Under the pieces are notes generated by a model that was not told where the DNA came from, searched no databases, and saw only the letters and a list, made by a program, of their open reading frames with translations. Of a stretch of DNA of 64,000 bases, positions 55,824-63,884 are shown in pieces. Each line of letters starts with the position of its first letter. Within the stretch, counting starts at the first letter, position 1. A program made the position numbers and the translations under genes. The stretch comes from an uncultured Clostridia bacterium (lineage in GTDB: Bacteria > Bacillota > Clostridia > Oscillospirales > CAG-272): positions 52,311-116,310 of the forward strand of contig CALWJV010000006.1 of the NCBI GenBank assembly GCA_944381115.1, written 5' to 3'.

Positions 55824-55954
55824 TCTTTTCTCCTTCACGGTTTTTATATTTTATTTCTTATTATTTCTTATTTGTTCATTGCTAAATATATTATACTTTG
55901 AAATTACCTTTTGTCAATAGAATTTTTAAATAAAAAAAATATTTTTAAAATCTC

Positions 55955-55983
55955 TTGCATTAATAGCAGAGTTGTGATATAAT
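55955..55983 (+). promoter_or_regulatory. Promoter of the esterase gene
   Basis: TTGCAT (55955-55960), 17-bp spacer, TATAAT (55978-55983), about 40 bp before the start codon. Confidence 0.75.
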
Positions 55984-56024
55984 TTGCATTATTCAAGTCC
56001 CGTTTAAATAAAAAGGAGAAAATC

Positions 56025-56813
56025 ATGAAATTTGAAACAATCAATATTGGAGTGGGAAAAGCCCAGATAACCGTATATGATTCAGATGGGCTTAAAGGAG
56101 ACGCCATGCTGGTTATTCCGGGCGGAGGATATTCAAGTGTATGCTCTGACAGAGAGGGTGAACCTATTGCACTTTCCTATCTTTCAAAGGGAATAAAATC
56201 TTTTGTACTCAATTATTCGGTTTCCGCAGATGCCAAAGATCATCAGCCGCTTATCGAGGCTTCTGCCGCAATTGCTTACTTAAAAACAAATAGAGAAAAT
56301 CTTGGGATTACCGGTAAAATATACGCTGTTGGATTTTCCGCCGGAGGACATCTTGCCGCATCTCTTGCTACAATGTGGCACAGAGATGAAGTTGTGAAAA
56401 GGGCAAAAATAAATTACGGTGATAACCGCCCTGATGCCGTTGTACTTTGCTACCCTGTCATAAGCGGTGTACTGAATCCTCATAAAGAATCTTTTTACAA
56501 TATCATAGGAACCAGAGAACCTACAATCGAGCAGCTTTCTTATTACTCCGCTGAAAAACATGTTGATAAAAGAAGTGTCCCTGCATTTATAATGCATACA
56601 GCAAATGATAGTGTAGTCCCTGTTGAAAATTCGCTATATATCGCAGAAGCATATTCTGAAAACAAAATTCCCTTTGAACTCCATATTTATCCGGACGCCC
56701 CTCACGGACTTGCACTTGCAAATGAAATCACCAAACAAGGAAACGAAGATTGGGTAAGACCTCAGGCGGCCAGATGGGTCGACGACTCAATATATTTTTT
56801 AAAACACCTGTAA
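56025..56813 (+). CDS. Alpha/beta hydrolase (esterase, Aes/BD-FAE-like)
   Basis: 262 residues. Oxyanion motif PGGGYSSV (about 31-38), nucleophile Ser in GFSAGGHLAAS (about 104-114), and the catalytic Asp and His in HTANDSVVP and DAPHGL (about 225-230). The closest known group acts on acetylated sugars or small esters (acetyl xylan esterase-like). No signal peptide, so it is cytoplasmic. AAAGGAG precedes the ATG. Confidence 0.9.
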   Translation: MKFETINIGVGKAQITVYDSDGLKGDAMLVIPGGGYSSVCSDREGEPIALSYLSKGIKSFVLNYSVSADAKDHQPLIEASAAIAYLKTNRENLGITGKIYAVGFSAGGHLAASLATMWHRDEVVKRAKINYGDNRPDAVVLCYPVISGVLNPHKESFYNIIGTREPTIEQLSYYSAEKHVDKRSVPAFIMHTANDSVVPVENSLYIAEAYSENKIPFELHIYPDAPHGLALANEITKQGNEDWVRPQAARWVDDSIYFLKHL

Positions 56814-56856
56814 GTTGATTTGTTCTCAAATAAACATATATTTTTAAAATCAAATA

Positions 56857-56941
56857 AAAAGCCGATCTTAACATATACTCCCAGTAATTTATAATTATAT
56901 TTTTATCAAAATGCAGGGAAATATGTTTTGGATCGGCTGTA
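56857..56941. terminator. Long bidirectional hairpin between esterase and dpaB
   Basis: AGCCGATCTTAACATAT and ATATGTTTTGGATCGGCT pair around a loop of about 50 bases. T-rich sequence is found on both outer sides. The long loop makes it less typical, but the location between convergent genes supports termination. Confidence 0.65.
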
Positions 56942-56953
56942 TTTTATTTTTCC

Positions 56954-57514
56954 TTAAATAAGCAACGGCTGTATCTGTTTTCCGCTTAAAGCGTATTCCA
57001 TCGTCTTTTCCGTAAGAGTAAAATCCGATATCATAGAATGTGGTTTTTTTATCGGACTGTCCTGACCGAACGGAACAAAATAAACGCTTTTTCTGGAAAG
57101 AAGTACAGCAATATTTTTTAAATTTTGAGACAAGGCGTCATTTGTGGCAATTGCAATAACCAATGGACGGTCACAACGCAGATGGGCCTTTGCAGCCATA
57201 GTGACTGCTGTATCTGTTATACCGTTTGCAATTTTTGCAAGAGTATTGCCGGTACAAGGCGATATAATAAGAAGGTCAAGGGGGTTTGACGGACCAAGCG
57301 GTTCGGCATCTTTTATTTCCGTTATAGGAGGTACTCCGCAAATTTCCGTTAATGAACGAACAGTATCGGCTGCAGTACCGAATCGGGTATCAGTTTTTGC
57401 AATATTGTCGCTGACGATCGGGACAGTCTCATATTTTTTTGCAAGATCTTTTAAAACTTCAAGAGATCTCGAAACCGTACAAAAAGAGCCGGTAAGGGCA
57501 TAGCCGATCTTCAT
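56954..57514 (-). CDS. spoVFB: Dipicolinate synthase subunit B
   Basis: 186 residues of the flavoprotein fold: IGYALTGSFCTVSR (4-17), PSNPLDLLIISPCTGNTLAK (about 75-95) and IANGITDTAVTMAAKAHLR. With subunit A it forms dipicolinic acid, which makes up much of the spore core. It follows subunit A (20-bp gap). The gene pair is strong evidence of a sporulating host. AAAGGA precedes the ATG. Confidence 0.94.
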   Translation of the reverse strand: MKIGYALTGSFCTVSRSLEVLKDLAKKYETVPIVSDNIAKTDTRFGTAADTVRSLTEICGVPPITEIKDAEPLGPSNPLDLLIISPCTGNTLAKIANGITDTAVTMAAKAHLRCDRPLVIAIATNDALSQNLKNIAVLLSRKSVYFVPFGQDSPIKKPHSMISDFTLTEKTMEYALSGKQIQPLLI

Positions 57515-57534
57515 GGTAAATATATCCTTTTTGA

Positions 57535-58386
57535 TTATTTTTTTTCGGAAAGCGAATCAATGACCGCTTCTTTTATTATTAAAGCGGCAGTCTTTGGCGA
57601 GGTTTTTCCCGGAAGAGAAAGTGCCCATATAACGTTTATTCCGAGGGTTGCAGCTGAGTCACGGTCTATTCCTCCGGGAGCGGATGCAAGGTCAATAATA
57701 AGGGGTCTGTTTGACAAAGAGGAAAGGACGTCGTAATCCATAACCGTAACAGGAACGGTATTAAATATAAGAACTGAGTCTTTAACGGCGGTTTTTAATT
57801 CATTGAAATAAAACGGTGTTATTCCGTCAATCTGCATTTCGGCAATAACTTCTCTTTTTCTGGCAACCGCGCTTACATTGGCTCCCAATGCAAAAAGTTC
57901 TTTTGAAAGTATCTTTCCTATCCTTCCGTAACCAATCACCGTAACTTTTGATGAATGAATAGTCACAGGCAACTTTTCAAGAGCAATCTGCAAAGCTCCT
58001 TCTGCCGTACAAAGAGCATTTTTTAATGCGACGGCTTCTATTTTTCCGTAATCGCATATTGATATACCGTACTTCTCAGCAATTTTTATAACAACCTGAC
58101 TGACAGAACCACCAAATACCTGTTTTATCCCGTACTCCTTTATTTTTTTGAAAAGCAGACTTAGGCGAATATCATCATTGTGTGCATTAAGATAAACGCC
58201 GTCAGGTGACACGGGAAAAGGAAGCACTACTGCTTCTGCATTTTCCAAAGCCCCATCTATACTCGCCATGCCTCCTTCATTTCCGAATACCGTAACAGAA
58301 AAGCCGTCATTTCTGAGTTCTTCGGCAAGATAAAAAAGGCGTTTATCGCCTCCTATTACGGCTATTTTTTTGTATGACAATGACAT
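57535..58386 (-). CDS. spoVFA: Dipicolinate synthase subunit A
   Basis: 283 residues with a Rossmann fold: AVIGGDKRLFYLAEEL (8-23), GSVSQVV, VTVIGYGRIGKILSKEL (about 147-163) for NAD(P), and DLASAPGG (about 235-242). It works with subunit B on the dihydrodipicolinate product of the Lys pathway. Expression is usually mother-cell specific, under sigma-K. I see a CATAATTGA near 58420 on the minus strand that only partly fits the sigma-K -10. Confidence 0.94.
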   Translation of the reverse strand: MSLSYKKIAVIGGDKRLFYLAEELRNDGFSVTVFGNEGGMASIDGALENAEAVVLPFPVSPDGVYLNAHNDDIRLSLLFKKIKEYGIKQVFGGSVSQVVIKIAEKYGISICDYGKIEAVALKNALCTAEGALQIALEKLPVTIHSSKVTVIGYGRIGKILSKELFALGANVSAVARKREVIAEMQIDGITPFYFNELKTAVKDSVLIFNTVPVTVMDYDVLSSLSNRPLIIDLASAPGGIDRDSAATLGINVIWALSLPGKTSPKTAALIIKEAVIDSLSEKK

Positions 58387-58734
58387 AAAAACTCCAATAT
58401 TTTTATCTTCGGAAAGATTTCAATTATGAAATTCCATTTACCCAAAGAATAAATCCCCGGATGTTTCTTATGGGTATTCCGAATGAGTGACGGATAAATT
58501 AAATTATAATGATCAAGGAAATTAAAATAATAAATTTTACTTTTTAAACTTAATATAAAACTTTTATACAATTCCCTCTAAAAACATTATATGCTTTTTA
58601 TTTTTAACGGTGAGGAATAAATTACCAATCTATTCTTACAAAAAAGTAGTTATTATTTTACATGCTGTTTAAATTTTTATGATACAATATGTACGTTAAA
58701 ATGTTAGAAAAACGGCAAAACCAGGAGCAATTTT
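58387..58734. other. Intergenic region between divergent dpaA and lipid kinase genes
   Basis: No ORF with a ribosome site and no clear terminator. It should hold a sporulation promoter for spoVFA (-) and a promoter for the kinase gene (+), of which a TACAAT near 58682 is a possible -10 without a good -35. Confidence 0.4.
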
Positions 58735-59643
58735 ATGAAATATGTACTTTACAATCCGCTTGCAAACAATAACCACGGTGCACAAAATGCAATGTCCGTT
58801 ATGCACCTTGATAAGGACGCCGAGTATATTTTCAAAGACATTACTTCTTACAAAAACATTAATACTTTTCTATCAAGCATTGATGAATATGACGAAGTTA
58901 TAATATCCGGCGGGGACGGAACACTTAATGTTTTTATAAATCAACTTGGAAAAAATATTCCGAAAAATAATTTATATTACTACCCTGCGGGTTCCGGAAA
59001 CGATTTTATGCATGATGTATGTGAAAATCCAAATGAAAAATTAGTGAAAATAAATGACTACATAAAAGATCTTCCGATAGTTGAGGTAAACGGAAAATAT
59101 TATTACTTTATAAACGGAATAGGATACGGAATAGACGGATATTGTTGCGAAGAGCGTGATAATATTCAAGCCAAATCTACAAAAAAAATTAACTACACTT
59201 TAATTGCATTAAAAGGTCTTCTTTACAAATTTTCTCCAAGAAATGCAAAAGTGACTGTTGACGGCATAACCAGAGAATACAAAAACGTATGGCTTTCACC
59301 AACTATGAACGGTAGATACTTTGGTGGCGGTATGCAAATTGCACCAATGCAAAACAGACTTAATGATAAGCATACGGTTTCTTCTATGGTAATATCTCAT
59401 GGAAACCGGCTGAAGGTACTGTTAGCGTTTCCATCTATATTTAAGGGTGAACATATTGTGAAATACAAAAAACTTATAGATACTCATCAAGGAAATGAAG
59501 TATCCGTTGAGTTTGACAGACCTACTGCACTTCAAATTGACGGCGAAACAGTCAGACATGTGTTTAAGTATACGGTCTACTCGGGAAACGCTAAAAAGAA
59601 AATTACCATGCAGGACAATAAAACTAACATGTCTTTGGTATAA
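58735..59643 (+). CDS. Diacylglycerol kinase-like lipid kinase (DagK/YegS family)
   Basis: 302 residues. The catalytic loop is ISGGDGTLNVFIN (about 58-70), preceded by the nucleotide-binding PLANNNHG and followed by PAGSGNDF (about 82-89). The C-terminal beta-sandwich is present (LSPTMNGRYFGGGMQIAP, LQIDGE). The family phosphorylates diacylglycerol or other lipids at the membrane. CAGGAG precedes the ATG. It is monocistronic. Confidence 0.92.
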   Translation: MKYVLYNPLANNNHGAQNAMSVMHLDKDAEYIFKDITSYKNINTFLSSIDEYDEVIISGGDGTLNVFINQLGKNIPKNNLYYYPAGSGNDFMHDVCENPNEKLVKINDYIKDLPIVEVNGKYYYFINGIGYGIDGYCCEERDNIQAKSTKKINYTLIALKGLLYKFSPRNAKVTVDGITREYKNVWLSPTMNGRYFGGGMQIAPMQNRLNDKHTVSSMVISHGNRLKVLLAFPSIFKGEHIVKYKKLIDTHQGNEVSVEFDRPTALQIDGETVRHVFKYTVYSGNAKKKITMQDNKTNMSLV

Positions 59644-59686
59644 AACAACATATTTATATGTCACTAAAAATTTCTTTCATTAATAA

Positions 59687-59730
59687 AAATTGCCCCGTTC
59701 CAATTCATTTATTTTCCGGGGCAATTTCTG
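59687..59730 (+). terminator. Terminator after the lipid kinase gene
   Basis: AAATTGCCCCG and CGGGGCAATTT form a perfect stem with an AT-rich loop, 44 bases after the stop codon. A T-rich stretch follows. Confidence 0.8.
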
Positions 59731-59788
59731 GTTCTTTACAAAAATAAGTGTCTTTAACGACAAAAACAAAAACTTTTTAAAAAACCAC

Positions 59789-59817
59789 TTGACAATCGTT
59801 TACATTTATGATATAAT
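59789..59817 (+). promoter_or_regulatory. tRNA-Pro promoter
   Basis: Perfect TTGACA (59789-59794), 17-bp spacer, perfect TATAAT (59812-59817), 15 bp before the tRNA. Confidence 0.9.
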
Positions 59818-59832
59818 TTATAAGTATTAAAT

Positions 59833-59908
59833 CTGGGTGTGGCGCAGTTGGTAGCGCGCTACCTTGGGGTGGTAGAGGCCGCAAGTTCAAGTCTTGTCAC
59901 TCAGACCA
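59833..59908 (+). tRNA. tRNA-Pro (GGG)
   Basis: A full cloverleaf: acceptor stem CTGGGTG/CACTCAG (with one G-T pair), D arm GCGC-AGTTGGTA-GCGC, anticodon stem CTACC/GGTAG with loop TTGGGGT giving anticodon GGG, T arm with TTCAAGT, and encoded ACCA at the 3' end. It decodes proline CCC/CCT. It has its own promoter and terminator. It lies at the left edge of an integrated element, as expected for a tyrosine-integrase attachment site. Confidence 0.93.
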
Positions 59909-59910
59909 GA

Positions 59911-59957
59911 GAATCCGTGGAAAATATACAAGTTTTCCACGGATTTTCTATTTTATT
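59911..59957 (+). terminator. Terminator after tRNA-Pro
   Basis: GAATCCGTGGAAAA and TTTTCCACGGATTTTC pair with an 8-base loop, followed by a T-rich tract. Confidence 0.85.
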
Positions 59958-59987
59958 TGGTTGTATTTCACTATAAAACCGCCATTT

Positions 59988-60021
59988 TTCGCAAGAGCAT
60001 GTTTCTTACAAATCTTGCGAA
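59988..60021. repeat. Inverted repeat in the element end
   Basis: TTCGCAAGA and TCTTGCGAA, a perfect 9-bp inverted repeat around 16 bases. No T-run follows. It is adjacent to the three GACCA iterons, so it may be a recombinase or replication-protein site. Confidence 0.65.
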
Positions 60022-60029
60022 AGAGGCTT

Positions 60030-60062
60030 GACCACATGTTTGACCATAATGGCGACCACATG
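60030..60062. repeat. Three GACCA iterons at 12-bp spacing
   Basis: GACCACATG (60030), GACCA (60042) and GACCACATG (60054) are direct repeats with a constant 12-bp period. This resembles arm-type binding sites for integrases with AP2-like DNA-binding domains. Confidence 0.65.
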
Positions 60063-60094
60063 AGATTTCTGCGGTTCGGCTCATATATAAATTC

Positions 60095-60138
60095 AGCTCC
60101 GGCGAAAGTGATCTTCCCACTCTCGCCGGAGCTTTTTT
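60095..60138 (+). terminator. Terminator hairpin inside the element end
   Basis: AGCTCCGGCGA and TCGCCGGAGCT form a perfect stem with a T-run afterwards. No gene with a clear start lies just before it; it may insulate the element. The remaining non-coding sequence to 60404 holds a weak CTCCGA/TCGGAG hairpin near 60327 and nothing else that I can support. Confidence 0.75.
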
Positions 60139-60404
60139 CTTTGTCTATTGCATATCAGATTTTGAGTGATTGTCAGATGAGAATCAAGAGCTATGCTTGC
60201 TGTATTTTTGTATTATCATTGCGCCTGTTCTCTATAATAATCATTATAGTTCCAATTTAATCAAAGAAATATCTTTCCTGTTATCATGAGGTTTGATTTG
60301 AGCAAGCACTTTTGCTAGACTGGTTGCCTCCGATATATTTTCGGAGTTTTCTTTGCCTGAGTTACGGCAGTATAAAAATACTTTGAGCCATTAATTTGCA
60401 AGAC

Positions 60405-61262
60405 TTACTCTTCAAAGGTATACCTCGTTGCCAAATACTTGTGCTGCTCATTCCAAAAATCCAATGTTCTTTCCGCCTGGCTTTTTGTTTGAAATAGGGG
60501 CTTAATACCGTTCACCTCTTTATAGAGACTAATGTCATTATTGTTAACAATATTTTTCAATCTGGAACGAACACTTTGCTCTACAGCCAAAAACAATTTT
60601 CTTGTACTTTCTTCAGTATCCTCAGATCTGTTTTTTCGAAATGTTCGTGTTTTAACCAAGTACAATAGACACTCTATCATATGCGAAGAGATATCATACT
60701 CAGCGTCAGAACTCTTACTCACTTGTGTTCTCAATGATTTGAAAGCGCGCACCATTCTGAGAAATGCTCCATTTGTTTCGTCATTTCGCTTTCCAATCTT
60801 TTCTTGATCAATAGTTGGATAGAATTGTTCTTCTTTTCCAGTCTTACTATTCCAACATATAATACTTTGTTCATCGTTTCTGCACACAATCAGATCAACT
60901 TTCAACCTGTCATTATGAGGTAAGATCTCTATTGATTTTGAGTGGCACACAATATATTTTTTTGAAAAATAGCCCTCCAACATGGTGCGCACATTTTTTC
61001 GCTCCTTGCATAAATCAATTTGTCCCATAAAAAGAGCGTGCATATCTATATCGTCTGAAAGTATGTTTGAACTGTTCTTCTTTGTTGAACCTCTCCTATT
61101 TAACTGCAATGTCCCTTTCGCTATCATTGACTTATACGTCGGATGAGAGTTGAAAGCTTTTTTCACAATTTCAATTGTCTTTTGAACTTTATTAAAATCG
61201 GGGGATCCATTATCCCACTCACCAATTGCTTTGCTGAGTGGCTGTTTGCTTTCTTTCATCAT
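60405..61262 (-). CDS. Nucleotidyltransferase (CD-NTase/MNT-like) of a defence-type pair
   Basis: 285 residues. The N-terminal NTase signature is RRGSTKKNSSNILSDDIDMH (about 56-75), i.e. the GS motif and the metal-binding DxD (Asp71, Asp73), and a third Asp is in RLKVDLIVC (about 122). This is the polymerase-beta-like fold of SMODS/CD-NTases and MNT antitoxins. No effector of CBASS type is near. It starts on the stop of the HEPN gene (TAATGATG), so the two are coupled. Activity could be cyclic-nucleotide synthesis or AMP/NMP transfer to the partner (inference). Confidence 0.8.
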   Translation of the reverse strand: MMKESKQPLSKAIGEWDNGSPDFNKVQKTIEIVKKAFNSHPTYKSMIAKGTLQLNRRGSTKKNSSNILSDDIDMHALFMGQIDLCKERKNVRTMLEGYFSKKYIVCHSKSIEILPHNDRLKVDLIVCRNDEQSIICWNSKTGKEEQFYPTIDQEKIGKRNDETNGAFLRMVRAFKSLRTQVSKSSDAEYDISSHMIECLLYLVKTRTFRKNRSEDTEESTRKLFLAVEQSVRSRLKNIVNNNDISLYKEVNGIKPLFQTKSQAERTLDFWNEQHKYLATRYTFEE

Positions 61263-62056
61263 TATACTTCCTCGAAATACACCATAAACGACGGCAAAAT
61301 CATATAGGTGTTTCTATTGGTCCTTTCTTCATTCTCATCAATAATTAAGCAATCGTTAATTAGTCGTTTCAGGTTATCCTTTGCTATATCAGGAGATATG
61401 TTTATTATATTCTCAATATTTGCTTGAATACCTGCTTTTTTCTGACCATTAATCCATACATCGTTCAAATCTTGAATTAACAATATATGATGATGTCCTA
61501 CACAGTTTCTTACTTTACGCATAGCGGTTAGATTTTCTGCCAGGTGATTAAAATCGTTACTAAAAACGCCTCTCTGTTTATCTTGATCCAGAAGAAGAAA
61601 AATCTCATTAAGGACTTGCATGTCACATCTTTCGAGCAGTTCGGATAGCGTAAGAGTTTCTTCGTCTTCTTTTGCGTTTCTGATAATAAAAGCTATTTTT
61701 TCACAAACCTTCTTAGATGGAGAATAATTGTGCATAAAGGTATCAGAGATTTCACTTTTCCAGTTATCTGTTATAAGCGTATCTCCATATGTATTACTTA
61801 TTGCCGAGCGCATCGCAATTTCAACAAACGCAATTATTTTATACAGTGCTCTCCGAAGTTTAACGTCATAGCGATAATGCTCTGACAAAACTTTATATGA
61901 AACTTCCTGCACATTGTTATCAATAAGCATGTTGTATAATGATCTATATCGATTGATTCCTTTTAATTGCAAATATTTTTTGAAAACTTCAAGCTCATCC
62001 GAAGATACAGTAAGTTGTGGAAAAAAATGTGCTATTATATCATTTGAAAAATCCAT
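61262..62056 (-). CDS. Abi_2 (AbiD/AbiF)-type HEPN protein
   Basis: 264 residues of the Abi-like family: HYRYDVKLRRALYKIIAFVE (about 60-79) with IAMRSAIS, and the HEPN ribonuclease motif RNCVGH (about 181-186, an R-x4-H). Abi_2 proteins abort phage infection, most likely by RNA cleavage. The ATG has AGGGGA upstream. It follows a small XRE regulator and precedes the NTase gene in one operon. Confidence 0.82.
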   Translation of the reverse strand: MDFSNDIIAHFFPQLTVSSDELEVFKKYLQLKGINRYRSLYNMLIDNNVQEVSYKVLSEHYRYDVKLRRALYKIIAFVEIAMRSAISNTYGDTLITDNWKSEISDTFMHNYSPSKKVCEKIAFIIRNAKEDEETLTLSELLERCDMQVLNEIFLLLDQDKQRGVFSNDFNHLAENLTAMRKVRNCVGHHHILLIQDLNDVWINGQKKAGIQANIENIINISPDIAKDNLKRLINDCLIIDENEERTNRNTYMILPSFMVYFEEV

Positions 62057-62121
62057 TTTCGTCCCCTTATTAATAACCTATATACCTTGCCTAACAATCT
62101 TTGGCGGTAATAATCTTTGCC

Positions 62122-62325
62122 CTATTTTTCAACAAACTCCATTATATCGTCAAGCGTGCAATTTAGTGCTTTGCATATCTTACCGAGAACTTCAACAGTT
62201 ACATTGTTGCCGGCACTCATCTTACTAATAGTAAAGCTACTGATACCTGCAAGCTCTGCAAGATCTTTCTTTTTCATGTCTCTGTCTATAAGCAACTTCC
62301 ATAGTTTTTTGTAGCTTACTACCAT
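62122..62325 (-). CDS. XRE/Cro-type HTH regulator
   Basis: 67 residues. The HTH is KKDLAELAGISSFTISKMSAG (helices 2-3, about residues 19-39), and the C-terminal VEVLGKICKALNCTLDDIME is typical for the YozG-like Cro subgroup. It is the first gene behind a perfect promoter, so autoregulation of the Abi_2/NTase operon is likely (inference). GGAGG lies before the ATG. Confidence 0.88.
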   Translation of the reverse strand: MVVSYKKLWKLLIDRDMKKKDLAELAGISSFTISKMSAGNNVTVEVLGKICKALNCTLDDIMEFVEK

Positions 62326-62354
62326 ATAGCCCTCCGAATAATTGTTATGGCAAT

Positions 62355-62383
62355 ATTATACTCCGAGTTTAGATATTTGTCAA
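62355..62383 (-). promoter_or_regulatory. Promoter of the HTH-Abi_2-NTase operon
   Basis: Perfect TTGACA (62378-62383), 17-bp spacer, perfect TATAAT (62355-62360) on the minus strand, 30 bp before the regulator. Confidence 0.88.
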
Positions 62384-62493
62384 TTGTTTTAGCGAACGCA
62401 TTATTAATATTGTAAGTTATATTCAAAAATGTAAAGTAGTTGAGATGCTTTGATCCCAACTACTCCTTAATTCTTTTCTTTGATTATTGCATA

Positions 62494-63884
62494 TTACTTT
62501 TTGACCTTCTCAATCAATTCTTCCAACTTTCTTTCGCATTCTTCCTTAGTCTGTGCATAGATATTATGAGATACCCTTTTCCCTTCCACTGTCGGCGTAT
62601 ATCTCCCCTGCCAACAGTTTTTGGAGATCTGTTTAACATAACCTGTCCCGGGCTTGCGTTTCTTGCCCTTATACGGCTCAAATTTCGGCTTTTTCTCCTT
62701 TGGCTCAGTGTTTGCCCGTCCGTCATCTTTGGGCGTGACACGCGGTTTTGCGTGCATCACGACGAGGTCTATCTTCTCGGCTGCCGAGCGCTGCATATCA
62801 AGCGTTGCGTGGCTGTACACGTTCAGCGTGGTTTTTGCGGTTCGGTGGCCGAGGATATCGGCAAGCGTTTTGATGTCGATGCCTCCGTCAAGCGACATGG
62901 ACACGAATGTGTGGCGCAGGTCGTGGAAGCGGACGTGCTTGCATTCCGCATGATCGAGTATCTTTGACAGACTCTTGCGGCAGGCGGAGGGATCTCTCGG
63001 CGAGTCCTCTTTGACAGGGGACGGGAACAGCCACCGGCTCTCCGACCTCTCTTTATACATTTTCAGTATCGCAAGGACCGGTTTTGAGAGCCGTATCGTT
63101 CTGACAGATGATCTTGTTTTCGGCTCGGATATCAGAAGCTTGCCGTCTACACGGTTGACCTGGCGCTGTACAAGCACCGTCTCTTTATCAAAGTCGAAGT
63201 CCGACCACCGGAGAGCGACCAGCTCTCCTCTGCGCATTCCGGTCGAGAGGTCGAGGAGGAACATCTCGTAAAATCCGTCCTCTTTTGCCTGTATCAGCAG
63301 TCGTATCATCTCGTCCCTTGTGAGTATCTGCATTTCCTTTGTGTGCTTTTGCGGAAGCCTGCACCCGACCGCGGGATTTTTCAGTATCAGCCCTTCCGCC
63401 ACCGCTTTTTCAAGTGCCGCGTTGCAATGGCTGTGGATGCTCCTGATATGTGCGTCCGACACTCCGTCGCCGTACAGTTCTTTCCTTATCAGTCTGCCGT
63501 CTTTTTTGAGATCTGCATAGAAACTATGCAAATCGCTATGTTTGATACTTTTCAGCGGTATGTGTCCGAGTTTCGGTATGATCTGTCTGTATATGCGGTT
63601 GCGATAGGTCGACTTGGTTGTTTCCTTTAGGTTCATGGAGGCGTATTCGCGGAACCCGAAGTCCATCCACTCGCCGAAGGTCATGCCGGAGGTTGCTTTA
63701 TCGACCGGTTTCTGCAACTGACCCGCAGGTCATCAAGTTTTTCCTGACATTCGAGTTTGGTCTTGGCAAGGACGTTTTTGGTCTTCGGCAGTCCTTTTTC
63801 GTCGTAACCGATGACCACTCTGCCTTCCCATCTGCCGTCCTTGCGCTTGCTGATACCGCCAGTTCCCGATTTTCTTCTTGCCAT
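62494..63884 (-). pseudogene. Tyrosine integrase, frameshifted, AP2-like domains at both ends
   Basis: The N-terminal AP2-like DNA-binding domain (63884 down to about 63714: GTGGISKRKDGRWEGRVV, KTKLECQEKLDDL) is out of frame with the body by one base at about 63713-63718. Adding one T restores LRVS-LQKPVDKATSGMT. The body has the SAM-like core-binding domain and the catalytic domain with TGMRRGEL (Arg), HDLRHT (His/Arg), LGHRT (His) and NVYSH (Tyr). Unusually, the C-terminus carries another AP2-like module (GTGYVKQISKNCWQGRYTP, EECERKLEEL). ORF 62494-63717 is intact with a TTG start, so a shortened protein is possible. It overlaps the upstream integrase stop by one base. Confidence 0.85.
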
